Source: Nitrospirota bacterium (GTDB lineage: Bacteria; Nitrospirota; Thermodesulfovibrionia; Thermodesulfovibrionales; Dissulfurispiraceae). Taken from it: a DNA stretch of 64,000 bases. The stretch spans positions 1-64,000 of the forward strand of contig JBFMHE010000002.1 of assembly GCA_040752355.1 (NCBI GenBank), written 5' to 3'. Shown in pieces: positions 27,777-35,769 of the stretch. The translations under genes were made by a program, and so were the position numbers. Each line of letters opens with the position of its first letter. The first letter of the stretch is position 1. The notes beneath the pieces were generated by a model that saw only the letters and a program-made list of their open reading frames with translations, was not told the origin of the DNA and did no database searches.

Positions 27777-30080
27777 CTAGTCGTCTTTGTCCTTGCCGTC
27801 TTTCTCCTTCTTTTCTTTGCATACGACCCTGGTCGTCGCCATGGCTGCGTCCGCGTCCGGGTCGCCGTCATTGACGGTGACGGTCCAGACGATGGTACTG
27901 GCCTCGGTCGGCATGAAGCCGGGGAAGGTGAACCTCCTCTCCTCATCGGGCGGCAGGCATATCTCGATGGTCTGGCTATAGACCTCGACATCGTTCTGCA
28001 TGCCCGTTACGTTCGCCGAAGCGCATCCCCCGGTCTTTCCCTCGTTCTCGGCAACGAGCGAGGGCCTGATGGGATTAGGCTCTTTCGGCGGAGGACAGAT
28101 ATCGATCCTCGACTTCGCCTTGAACTCCTCGATATCGATATCGACCTGGGATGGGGAGGGAACGAACCCGGCGGCGGAGAGATCGAGATTCGCTGCCGGT
28201 TGCGCCGGATCGTTGCTCGAGACCGCAAGACATCCCGTGTCCGTACCGGCGTCAGCAGGCGTGTACGTCACGCTCAGGACGGTGTTCGTCCCCGGCGCTA
28301 CGGTGATCGCCGGAGGAACAGCGGGCGACCAGCTGAACTCAGGGCTCGTACTGCTGCAGAGCGCGATGAGGCTGATCTCGAGCGGGGCGTTGCCGGTGTT
28401 CCTGATCTGGGTCGTCAGTGTGGCGGAGCCGCCTACCGCTACGGTGCCGAGGTTGAGTGATGCCGGCGAGAGCTGGAGTGCCGGCGCCTGCGGCGGCGGT
28501 GTAATGCCGCTGCCCGAGAGGTCGACGGCAATCGACGGGTTCGCCGGATCGTTGCTCGCGACCGTCATGGTCGACGAGAAGTTGCCAGCTGAAAGGGGAG
28601 CGAACGTCACCGTGAGGACTACCGGCGCTCCTCCTGCCGGTATCGAAAACGACGCCGGGGTGACGCTGAACGGCGTCCCTGCGGGAATCGAGACGTTCCC
28701 GGTGAGGAGAGCATTCCCGGTGTTCGCTACGGTCACGCTCTGCGCAGCCGTCGCTCCGGTCTGGACACTGCCGAAATCGACGGCAGCAGGCGTCACGGTG
28801 ATGGCCGGCTGCTGCGGCGGAGGCGCTCCGAGACCATTGCCCGCAAGGGCCACATCCGCAGTGCCGCCGTTGCTCGCAACCGCCATGGTCGCAGAGAAAG
28901 CCCCAGCGGAAAGAGGCGCGAATGTCACCGTGAGGACCACCGGCGCTCCGCCTGCGGGGATCGAGAAGGAGGCGGGCGCCACGCTGAACGCCGCACCCGC
29001 GGGTATCGAGGCATTGCCGGTGAGCGTAGCGTTCCCGGTATTTGCTGCGGTCACCGTCTGCGTTGCTGTCATCCCCGCCTGGGTATCGGGGAAGGTGGTG
29101 CTCAGCGGCGATACGGAGAGGACCGGCTGAAGGACCTCGCCGGCGCCGGTCACATTCACATTCAGCGGCGATGCGGTAGTGGCGGCATTATGCGCCAGCG
29201 CTACACACCCTGCATCGGTCCCGGCGTCTGCAGGAGTATAGGTGACGGTAAGCGCCATGCTGCCGGCTGCGGGGACGGTAAACGCCGCAGCAGGCGAAGC
29301 GGTGTATTCGGTGCTCGTCCCTGCGCAGAGCGAGGGAGTAACGTTGAGCGGCGCGTTGCCCGCATTCGATATGGTGACATCCCGGGACGCATTGCTGCCG
29401 ACAGTGACCGTGCCGAAGCTCAGGGCTGTAGGCGCTGCGCTGATCTGCGGCGCAGCCGGGGGCGCGCAGTCGGGATCGCTGAGATCGTAGAGAAGGTCGC
29501 CGTCGTTATCGAGACCCAGTGCGCTGACATCAGCGAGCCGTCCCTCAAACCCCGCAGCAGCGGGACTGCAGGGGTCGTTGACCCGCGTTGTTCCGCTGGT
29601 TGTACCGAGGGCTGCCGTATATACCGGCGGAAGCGTATCCTCTCTTCCCTGGGCGTCGCTGTGGCAGTCCGAACAGACGGCCGCTCCCGAGCGCTCGTGG
29701 TGCAGCCTGAGGCCGGCGCCGTCATGGCAGCCTGTGCAGGACCGGTTGAACGGCGCAGCCGCTGCCGAGAAGCCCAGAGGAACAGGGGAGCGTGACGCTC
29801 CCGAGTGGCAGGCGTTGCAGTTGTTGTTGAGCATGCCGGGAGGAGTCGCTGTTGACCCGTTCCTGTGCACGTTGTGCAGGCTCCCGGGCCATGCGGGATT
29901 CGAGGCTTTGGCTGCCGCGAGCGAGCTGTAGGTCGCGGCGAGGAAGTTGCCGTGACAATCCGCGCAGTTGCCGGTAGTGCCGTCCGAGGAGTATTGTTCA
30001 AAGGCCCCTGCGGGCGCTGTCCATGAGACCATCACCGCAAAGGCGATAACGGCGAGATAAAGAAGCGTCATTCTTCGCAT
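27777..30080 (-). CDS. Exported tetrahaem protein with Hydin/ASH-like repeats
   Basis: 767 residues. Signal peptide about 1-26. The N-terminal domain has four CXXCH haem sites: CADCH (39-43), CNACH, CTGCH and CSDCH, all before residue 145. Then at least four immunoglobulin-like ASH/Hydin-type repeats of about 100 residues, each beginning like LSFGTVTVG or VDFGSVQTG and containing SNDPANP or similar. Repeats 2 and 3 share the stretch FSIPAGGAPVVLTVTFAPLS, suggesting recent duplication or gene conversion. The C-terminus is a distinct beta domain with a charged Lys/Asp tail. Probably surface exposed, haem domain on a long stalk; function inferred only. Confidence 0.85.
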   Translation of the reverse strand: MRRMTLLYLAVIAFAVMVSWTAPAGAFEQYSSDGTTGNCADCHGNFLAATYSSLAAAKASNPAWPGSLHNVHRNGSTATPPGMLNNNCNACHSGASRSPVPLGFSAAAAPFNRSCTGCHDGAGLRLHHERSGAAVCSDCHSDAQGREDTLPPVYTAALGTTSGTTRVNDPCSPAAAGFEGRLADVSALGLDNDGDLLYDLSDPDCAPPAAPQISAAPTALSFGTVTVGSNASRDVTISNAGNAPLNVTPSLCAGTSTEYTASPAAAFTVPAAGSMALTVTYTPADAGTDAGCVALAHNAATTASPLNVNVTGAGEVLQPVLSVSPLSTTFPDTQAGMTATQTVTAANTGNATLTGNASIPAGAAFSVAPASFSIPAGGAPVVLTVTFAPLSAGAFSATMAVASNGGTADVALAGNGLGAPPPQQPAITVTPAAVDFGSVQTGATAAQSVTVANTGNALLTGNVSIPAGTPFSVTPASFSIPAGGAPVVLTVTFAPLSAGNFSSTMTVASNDPANPSIAVDLSGSGITPPPQAPALQLSPASLNLGTVAVGGSATLTTQIRNTGNAPLEISLIALCSSTSPEFSWSPAVPPAITVAPGTNTVLSVTYTPADAGTDTGCLAVSSNDPAQPAANLDLSAAGFVPSPSQVDIDIEEFKAKSRIDICPPPKEPNPIRPSLVAENEGKTGGCASANVTGMQNDVEVYSQTIEICLPPDEERRFTFPGFMPTEASTIVWTVTVNDGDPDADAAMATTRVVCKEKKEKDGKDKDD

Positions 30081-30437
30081 GTGTCCCCCTTTGTTGAGAA
30101 GAGTTGTTGTACCCGCCCCCGGTCCGTCCTGCTCATCACCTCCTCCTTATCACCTTCTCTCTCCGGCGGAAGCCCCGGGAGCAGCGGCTTCCCGCCGGCG
30201 TGCTCACCCGGAGAGAGCGTTTTCCCGGCGGATCTGCACGCCTCTCTCTCGCGGGTACGAGGTATGATGCACGATGAAGATTAAAAGGCGATTAAACTGC
30301 GATTAGAATTTATTAATGGTGAACGAGCGTCGGAGCGGGCCCTCTGCTACTCTGGAAAGCTGTTATAATAGGGGAGTGTTCAGGGCGCCTGCATCGATAT
30401 CTCTCTCGAGCAGCTCCGGGGAAAAATACCGCACGCC
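30081..30437. other. Intergenic region between divergent genes (357 bp)
   Basis: Separates the minus-strand cytochrome-Hydin gene and the plus-strand marC-like gene. The left two thirds are GC-rich with CCGGCGG / CCGCCGG-type inverted segments; the right third turns AT-rich (gattaaactgcgattag around 30291-30306), where promoters would be expected. I see no convincing gene or defined site. Confidence 0.5.
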
Positions 30438-31073
30438 ATGATTGAACTGACCGGCTACATAAAGATATTCACCACCCTCCTGGCGATCGTGAACCCGCTC
30501 GGGACCATTCCGCTCTTCGTCAGCCTCACCAGCAGCATGACCGAACAGGAGCGCAACCGCATCGCGCGCACCACGAGCGTCGCCGTGGCGCTGATACTGA
30601 CGGTGGCTGCCCTGATCGGCAAGCCGCTTCTGAATTTCTTCGGCGTCAGCGTCGCTTCGTTCAGGGTCGGCGGCGGGATTCTCCTGCTGCTCATGGCGGT
30701 CGCCATGATGCAGGCGAAGCGGACGAGGAGCAAGCAGACCCCCGAGGAGGCGGTCGAGGCCGAGGAGAAAGAGAGTATCGCTGTCGTGCCGATCGCCATT
30801 CCCCTCCTGGCAGGACCCGGCGCGATATCGACCGTGATCATCTATGCGGATGCGTCATTCGAGCCGGTGCATATCAGCCTGATCATCCTGAGCAGCATGC
30901 TGGTGGCGCTGCTTACCTGGGGAGCGCTGAAGCTCGCCTGCCCTGCCAGCAGAATCATGAGCAAGACCGCGATCAACATCGCGACCCGCCTGATGGGCCT
31001 GCTCCTCGCCGCCATAGCGATCGAGTTCATTGCCGAAGGACTGCTCCAGTTGCTGCCGGGATTATCCGCATAG
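30438..31073 (+). CDS. MarC-family membrane protein (UPF0056)
   Basis: 211 residues, six predicted membrane helices. The family start FTTLLAIVNPLGTIPLFVSLT and the mid-protein PIAIPLLAGPGAISTVI are the two conserved Pro/Gly motifs of MarC proteins, which are inner-membrane proteins of unsettled function (not the antibiotic-resistance determinant once assumed). A charged loop EEAVEAEEKES lies between the halves. Stand-alone gene; no clear ribosome binding site beyond ggggaaa upstream. Confidence 0.93.
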   Translation: MIELTGYIKIFTTLLAIVNPLGTIPLFVSLTSSMTEQERNRIARTTSVAVALILTVAALIGKPLLNFFGVSVASFRVGGGILLLLMAVAMMQAKRTRSKQTPEEAVEAEEKESIAVVPIAIPLLAGPGAISTVIIYADASFEPVHISLIILSSMLVALLTWGALKLACPASRIMSKTAINIATRLMGLLLAAIAIEFIAEGLLQLLPGLSA

Positions 31074-31575
31074 GGGTAATAAGCAGATCCCTACCCGTAG
31101 CACAATTCAGAAGAAGTGCAGTCGTCTCCTTATTCCCTCTCACCTTTGGAGCAAGGCGGCGAGTGCGTGCTCTTTCCTGCAATAATCATAGGGAAGTGTT
31201 GCAGGTGTCGGAGATGTCCGCAAAGGCGCCATGCCATCTGCGGAGTATTCTTCCTAATAGACCGGAGAGGGGTGATGGTAGCATCGCGGACTTTTTCTGG
31301 AAGTCCGCAGATTCAAAGGGTCGTAAAAATTGAAGACGACTCACAGAAAGTCGCAGCACAGCGCATTTTGATGTGTCTGATAGTTTTAAACGGAAATCAA
31401 AACCAGTCGATTCTCGTTTGTACCTGCTACCGCACAATAGTGCATCCCTTATTGACTGCGGATTTCTAAAATCAGTCTCCTTGGCTTCAGGAATGTCACT
31501 GCCCTATTCCCCTATCTTTGTACCATGATTGGGTCGTCAGCACACCAGGGCCCTCAGCAAAAGATTGCTCAAAAC
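31074..31575. other. Gene-poor region before the toxin-antitoxin pair (about 500 bp)
   Basis: Open frames exist on both strands (for example 31116-31469 plus and 31186-31437 minus) but they have no ribosome binding site, odd composition and no recognisable domain. The base composition is lower in GC than the neighbours. It may be decayed sequence brought in with the toxin-antitoxin module; I see no specific remnant. Confidence 0.4.
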
Positions 31576-31613
31576 TTGACTTTAATTGTTCAAAACATAT
31601 AATAAAGTTTATT
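31576..31613 (+). promoter_or_regulatory. Toxin-antitoxin promoter with overlapping operator palindrome
   Basis: TTGACT (31576-31581), 16-base spacer, perfect TATAAT (31598-31603). A palindrome AATAAA-g-TTTATT (31601-31613) overlaps the -10 box, and a second inverted pair TTATT/AATAA spans 31609-31628. This is the expected layout for autorepression by an antitoxin or toxin-antitoxin complex. Confidence 0.8.
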
Positions 31614-31692
31614 GTAAAATTGTAATAAAGATCACAAGCTGGCACATCAACAATTTGGCTGACTCTTGCCCATCTGGGCGGAAGGAGGGGCT

Positions 31693-31929
31693 ATGCAAGC
31701 TACCAAGGAATTCAACGAGAATAAAGTTCTCGACGATTTCAAAAAGCTCTCGAAGGAGCGCAAGAAGGAGGTTGCCGACTTTGTGGCCTATCTGAAGGCC
31801 AAGGAGGAAGTGGAGGCCACCAAGGAAATTCTCAGCGACAAAGACTTTTTAAAAAGCATTATGAGGGGAGATGAGGATTTGAAGGCGGGCCGGGTTAAGA
31901 AATGGTCCGAGGTCAAGGAAAATGTATGA
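31693..31929 (+). CDS. Antitoxin of a RelE/ParE-type module
   Basis: 78 residues from ATG 31693, with gaaggagg upstream. Charged helical protein: N-terminal half (NENKVLDDFKKLSKERKKEV) may form the DNA-binding or dimer part. The C-terminal half (DFLKSIMRGDEDLKAGRVKKW) resembles the toxin-wrapping tail seen in many RelE antitoxins. It overlaps the toxin gene by 8 bases. It would neutralise the toxin and repress the promoter. Confidence 0.85.
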   Translation: MQATKEFNENKVLDDFKKLSKERKKEVADFVAYLKAKEEVEATKEILSDKDFLKSIMRGDEDLKAGRVKKWSEVKENV

Positions 31930-32185
31930 AATCCTGGTTTCTCATGAAGCGGACAAGCAGTACAAGAGACAGGACAAAGATACCAAACGCAGGCTAAATA
32001 AGTGCATCGATGAGCTCAGCAAAGACCCACTCTCCGGCTCCCATATCAAGAAACTCCACGGCGACCTGAAAGGGAAATACCGATACAGAATGGGAGACAT
32101 CAGAATCGTCTATGCAGTCAATGTCAAGAGCAAGACTGTCGAGATAGTATCGATCAAGAGCAGAGGAGACGTGTACAAAAGATAA
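31922..32185 (+). CDS. RelE/ParE-family toxin
   Basis: 87 residues. Core pattern of the fold: N-terminal strand YEILVSHEADKQYK, two helices, then LHGDLKGKYRYRMGDIRIVYAV and IVSIKSRGDVYKR. Basic residues in KYRYRMGDIRIVY and the C-terminal R-x-x-x-YKR correspond to the active region of RelE-type mRNA interferases that cut mRNA at the ribosome. Translation is coupled to the antitoxin by overlap. A terminator follows within 25 bases, closing the module. Confidence 0.92.
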   Translation: MYEILVSHEADKQYKRQDKDTKRRLNKCIDELSKDPLSGSHIKKLHGDLKGKYRYRMGDIRIVYAVNVKSKTVEIVSIKSRGDVYKR

Positions 32186-32209
32186 CTTGTCTTTCAGGCC
32201 TCTTGCTAT

Positions 32210-32239
32210 GCCAATCGCGATGGATTGGCTTTTTATTTT
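32210..32239 (+). terminator. Terminator of the toxin-antitoxin operon
   Basis: GCCAATC (32210-32216) and GATTGGC (32223-32229) with a 6-base loop, followed by TTTTTATTTT. Confidence 0.92.
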
Positions 32240-32380
32240 ATCCCGCCGCTATGCCTATCTGAACAGATCGGAATTTTCAATATTGAGAAATATTTAAAAG
32301 ATGTGGCAGGCAAACTTCACCGATGAAGCAAAACCGACCCTCTTTTTGTAATCCGCACCTTTTTGTAACCTAACCTCAGT

Positions 32381-32406
32381 AAAGAGCCGCAACGCTCTTT
32401 TCTATT
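32381..32406. terminator. Orphan terminator-like hairpin
   Basis: AAAGAGC-cgcaac-GCTCTTT followed by TCTATT; pairing also works on the minus strand. No gene ends here on the plus strand (the previous terminator is 140 bases upstream), so it might end a short untranslated RNA from the 32240-32380 AT-rich stretch. Otherwise the region 32240-32610 shows nothing. Confidence 0.45.
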
Positions 32407-32610
32407 AATCCATTTACTAAAAAGAGAAAGGATAAAAACGGTTGCTATCTCTAATAAAAATAAATCCCTGGAGAAAGGGCAATAAGCAAATGTTTGAGAG
32501 ACAGAAACTGAGGAAGCGGCTACAAAAAGCTGCAGCGTAAAAACCGGACATTTCTATTTTGGTAAAAATAGGACATTTCTAAATTGGCTCGACACGCAAA
32601 AGCAGCTGTG

Positions 32611-32639
32611 TTGACTTTTTCGGGATGCGGGAGTAAGGT
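32611..32639 (+). promoter_or_regulatory. Promoter of the riboswitch-kup transcript
   Basis: TTGACT (32611-32616), 17-base spacer, TAAGGT (32634-32639). It is placed so that transcription would start just before the riboswitch. Confidence 0.55.
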
Positions 32640-32644
32640 ATATT

Positions 32645-32790
32645 CACATAGCAGCCGAGATCCATTCAAGGAATGGATGCGGGGGACCCAACCGTAGGGG
32701 CGTATTCCTGATGCCTGATGAAGGATAGGGCACTTCCAAGCCCGAGCCCGACAGCTAACCTCGTAGGCGTGTGGAAGGGCATAGGTCAGA
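32645..32790 (+). ncRNA. c-di-AMP riboswitch, ydaO/yuaA type
   Basis: The region carries the characteristic blocks of this class in order: GGGGGACCCAACCG near 32690, GGGGCGTATTCC near 32700, GGATAGGGCACTTCC near 32724, then CCCGACAGCTAACCTCG near 32748 and GTAGGCGTGTGGAAGGG. The aptamer is followed at once by a terminator and then kup, a potassium importer, which is the textbook target: high c-di-AMP promotes termination and turns off K+ uptake. Boundaries are approximate. The call rests on motif recognition, not on a covariance model. Confidence 0.92.
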
Positions 32791-32795
32791 AACGT

Positions 32796-32823
32796 AACCG
32801 CAGCCATGCCTGCGGTTTTTTTG
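32796..32823 (+). terminator. Riboswitch-controlled terminator before kup
   Basis: AACCGCAG (32796-32803), loop ccatgc, CTGCGGTT (32810-32817), then a run of T. It lies between aptamer and the kup ribosome binding site (aaggagg at 32842-32848), so it acts as the expression platform. Confidence 0.92.
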
Positions 32824-32858
32824 TTCGTCTGCCTGCCCTCTAAGGAGGATGGCGGACT

Positions 32859-34673
32859 ATGCTTCAGCGAGAACTCGCATTCAAAGGCATCATCAGGTCT
32901 CTCGGACTTGTCTTCGGCGATATCGGAACCAGCCCCATTTATACCATTACCGTTGTCTTTCTGCTTCTGAAGCCCACGGAGGCCCATGTCATCGGCGTAC
33001 TTTCCCTCATCTTCTGGACCATGATAATACTGGTTACCCTGGAGTATGCCTGGCTTGCCATGAGCCTGGGGAAGAAAGGCGAAGGCGGTACCATAGTGCT
33101 CAAGGAAATACTGGTGCCGATGCTCAGATCGGGCAGAAAAATCGGCTTCGTCACGCTCCTTTCGTATATCGGAATATCGCTCCTCGTCGGCGATGGGGTG
33201 ATTACGCCTGCAATCAGCATTCTGAGTGCAGTAGAAGGCCTGCTTCTTATTCCCGGCTTGGAAAAGACAGGACAGGAAACGCTTATCGTAATAGCCGGTG
33301 TTATCGCGATAGCTCTCTTCTCCATTCAACGCAAAGGAACCGAGAAAGTTGCCGGAGCCTTCGGCCCCCTCATGATCCTGTGGTTTTCATCGTTATTCAT
33401 TTCGGGAATTGTATCGATAGTCCAGGTCCCTTCGGTGATCAAGGCAGTGAACCCCCATCATGCGGTCAACTTCCTTGCAGGAAACGGTGTCGCGGGATTC
33501 TTTGTGCTCTCCGAGGTTATCCTCTGTGCGACCGGTGGAGAGGCGCTCTATGCAGATATGGGGCATCTGGGGCGTACGCCTATTGTCAGGGCATGGTATT
33601 TCGTCTTTGTTGCGCTGGCGGTCAACTATTTCGGCCAGGGTGCGTTTCTCATCCAGCATCCCGGTGCGAAGAATGTTCTCTTCGAGATGATATTCCATGA
33701 GGCACAACTCCTCTATGTGCCTTTCCTCCTTCTCAGCATTACGGCTACGGTAATCGCCTCGCAGGCGATGATCAGCGGCATGTTTTCCATCTTTTACCAG
33801 GCGATTACCACGCATGTAATGCCCTTGTTCAAGGTGGACTACACCTCTACCGAACTGAGATCGCAGATCTACATAGGATCGGTAAACTGGTTCCTGCTCA
33901 TCTCGGTGCTGTTTGTCATGGTAGAGTTCCGGGAGTCCCACCGCCTTGCGGCGGCATACGGACTTGCGGTTACCGGCACGATGACCCTCACCGGTATTAT
34001 GATGACCTGGATATTCTCTTTGAGAAAAAATATCGCGAGAGCGGGCATTTCCCTGCTGGTGACCTTTGCGGATAGCGCCTATCTTGTCTCGAACCTGTAC
34101 AAGATCCCCCACGGTGGCTACTGGTCGCTTGTCATCGCGATCATTCCGTTCAGTATCATCATGGTCTATACCTTGGGACAAAAGCGTCTCTACAGGGCGC
34201 TCAAGCCCATGGCCCTTCCCGTCTTCCTGGAGGAGTATACCCGGCTTTACAAAGGTGCGAGCAAGATCAAGGGGACGGCGTTGTTTTTTGCCCGCGATAT
34301 TCAGAGGGTGCCTCCTTATATCGTTACTACCATGTTCACCAACGGTATCATGTACGAAGATAACATTGTCGTATCGATTGTCAGAAGGGACGATCCCTTC
34401 GGCGTTGCCGGCTACTTCAAAGCATGCTATGCCGAGGGACTGCGCGCCTTCGAGATACAGCTCGGCTATATGGAAGTGGTGGACATCGAGGAGATACTCA
34501 ATGATGCCGGTATCGATGAAAAGGCCGTTTTCTATGGTCTTGAAGATATCACGACGAGGAACGTTGCCTGGAAGATATTCTCGATTTTCAAGCGATTGAC
34601 TCCCGCTTATGTCCAGTTCTACAAACTTCCGTCGGACAAGCTGCACGGCGTCATCACAAGGGTCGGAATGTGA
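32859..34673 (+). CDS. kup: Kup-type potassium uptake protein
   Basis: 604 residues, twelve predicted membrane helices and a cytoplasmic C-terminal domain. Signature GLVFGDIGTSPIYTITVVF near residues 15-33 matches KUP/HAK/KT transporters, as do GDGVITPAISILSAVEGL and GGEALYADMGHLG. These proteins import K+ with protons. Slightly shorter than E. coli Kup (622). ATG 32859 has aaggagg 10 bases upstream; an out-of-frame ATG at 32849 is ignored. Expression should be controlled by the c-di-AMP riboswitch just upstream. Confidence 0.96.
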   Translation: MLQRELAFKGIIRSLGLVFGDIGTSPIYTITVVFLLLKPTEAHVIGVLSLIFWTMIILVTLEYAWLAMSLGKKGEGGTIVLKEILVPMLRSGRKIGFVTLLSYIGISLLVGDGVITPAISILSAVEGLLLIPGLEKTGQETLIVIAGVIAIALFSIQRKGTEKVAGAFGPLMILWFSSLFISGIVSIVQVPSVIKAVNPHHAVNFLAGNGVAGFFVLSEVILCATGGEALYADMGHLGRTPIVRAWYFVFVALAVNYFGQGAFLIQHPGAKNVLFEMIFHEAQLLYVPFLLLSITATVIASQAMISGMFSIFYQAITTHVMPLFKVDYTSTELRSQIYIGSVNWFLLISVLFVMVEFRESHRLAAAYGLAVTGTMTLTGIMMTWIFSLRKNIARAGISLLVTFADSAYLVSNLYKIPHGGYWSLVIAIIPFSIIMVYTLGQKRLYRALKPMALPVFLEEYTRLYKGASKIKGTALFFARDIQRVPPYIVTTMFTNGIMYEDNIVVSIVRRDDPFGVAGYFKACYAEGLRAFEIQLGYMEVVDIEEILNDAGIDEKAVFYGLEDITTRNVAWKIFSIFKRLTPAYVQFYKLPSDKLHGVITRVGM

Positions 34674-34740
34674 CAGGGCCGGCATTCCGGGAATGTGCAG
34701 GTGAAAAGGGATATGCGAGAACTGAAGCCTCTGCACATCT

Positions 34741-34766
34741 GCCCCGCTGGGTAAACGGAAGGGCCT
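34741..34766. repeat. 26-bp exact repeat, intergenic copy
   Basis: The 26 bases starting GCCCCGCTGGGTAAACGG are identical in sequence and orientation to 44952-44977, which lies inside the retropepsin-like gene. Flanking sequences do not match. The surrounding interval 34674-34930 has no other clear gene; a 53-codon frame from 34839 with a fair ribosome binding site is probably chance. Confidence 0.85.
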
Positions 34767-34930
34767 GCTCGCGGCGGAACAGCTCTCTGCTTGAACGTAT
34801 TCAGGATTAGCTTTATTCTTTACAGTAGAGGAGTCACTATGTGCTGTATTCTTTCGGGGAGTTTTAGGAGCGTGCGGGCCGGTGGAGCGGCGGCCTGCTG
34901 TATTGATCCTTTAAACGAAAGGAGGCGTTT

Positions 34931-35254
34931 ATGGCGACTGCTGAGAAGCTGGATATCAGGAGCTACTGCGACACGGTGTACAATGAGCTCACGGCCATGA
35001 GGTCGAAGCTGCAGGAGCTCATCGACAACACCGAGCAGGTAGAAGACATTCCCCAGGTCGAAAATGTGGTGAAGACCCACGCGGCCCATCTGCATGATAT
35101 CATGGGGATGATCGACTGGAAGATGCAGATCCTCACCAAGGCCTGTCCCGCGGACTGGACAAAGTACCCCGAAGGCGCCGAGAGAGAGGTGCATGTGAAA
35201 GAGCCCGATGCGTCCTTGAAAGAGCAGGTGGCCCTCGGCGAGGTGGGCGGGTAA
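34931..35254 (+). CDS. Small helical hypothetical protein
   Basis: 107 residues with a strong ribosome binding site (aaaggagg, 6 bases before ATG). Residues about 8-80 are helical and charged (LTAMRSKLQELIDNTE, VVKTHAAHLHDIMGMIDWKMQ), with a more acidic, flexible tail. It resembles short uncharacterised cytoplasmic proteins found near dodecins and stress genes; I cannot name a family. It stands 146 bases before the dodecin gene. Confidence 0.75.
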   Translation: MATAEKLDIRSYCDTVYNELTAMRSKLQELIDNTEQVEDIPQVENVVKTHAAHLHDIMGMIDWKMQILTKACPADWTKYPEGAEREVHVKEPDASLKEQVALGEVGG

Positions 35255-35400
35255 GTCCCGCGGCGGGCATGTTTCCCTTCTGCCGAGACGGCGCTCTTGC
35301 AGTGCGCGGTAAAGAGTGGTAGAGTCTATAAAGCTGCGTACCGTGCATGCACCAGGCGGCGTTGCCGCCGTCGTATGACAGGATACCGAAGGAGGACGGC

Positions 35401-35622
35401 ATGGCAGAGGGGAGTGTCTACAAGATCATCGAGCTCGTCGGGACGAGCACCGAATCCTGGGAAAAGGCGGCAGCCACCGCTGTCGAAACGGCTGCGAAGA
35501 CCCTGCAGGACCTTCGCATCGCCGAGGTGTCAGAGCTGGATATGCAGCTCGAGGGCGGCAAGGTTGTCGCATACCGGGCGAAAGTGAAGGTGTCGTTCAA
35601 GTACCATCATAAGGGCCAGTAG
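35401..35622 (+). CDS. Dodecin, flavin-binding storage protein
   Basis: 73 residues from ATG 35401 with aaggagg upstream. One beta-alpha-beta-beta unit: VYKIIELVGTSTESWEKA, helix with AAATAVETAAKTL, then IAEVSELDMQLEGGKVVAYR and the last strand KVKVSFKY. Dodecins form hollow 12-mers that bind FMN, riboflavin or CoA and buffer free flavin. The GTSTESWE segment is the family hallmark. Confidence 0.95.
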   Translation: MAEGSVYKIIELVGTSTESWEKAAATAVETAAKTLQDLRIAEVSELDMQLEGGKVVAYRAKVKVSFKYHHKGQ

Positions 35623-35651
35623 CGAGCCGGAGCATACCGCTGGCACGAGGA

Positions 35652-35690
35652 GGGGAGGGAGGTCTGATCAACGGGCCTCCCTCCCCTGTC
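35652..35690 (+). terminator. Hairpin after the dodecin gene
   Basis: GGGGAGGGAGG (35652-35662) pairs with CCTCCCTCCCC (35676-35686); followed only by TGTCTTG, so the T tail is weak. Confidence 0.6.
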
Positions 35691-35769
35691 TTGAAATACG
35701 GCGACCCGAGCCGGTAACATACCTCTGCCGATGTCTTTACAGGGATATCATACAGGTGCGCGATAGGCC

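Noticed and set aside
28500-29100. Repeated segments considered as tandem DNA repeats or CRISPR
   Set aside because: They are coding repeats of the Hydin-like domains, about 300 bases apart, with no short identical repeat-spacer layout.
31116-31469. 117-codon plus-strand frame in the gap before the toxin-antitoxin module
   Set aside because: No ribosome binding site, Cys-rich random-looking composition, no match to any family I know.
34839-34999. Possible 53-codon gene with gaggag upstream, overlapping the 107-residue gene
   Set aside because: It runs into the next gene in another frame, has random composition and no conservation signal visible; the downstream gene has a much better ribosome binding site.
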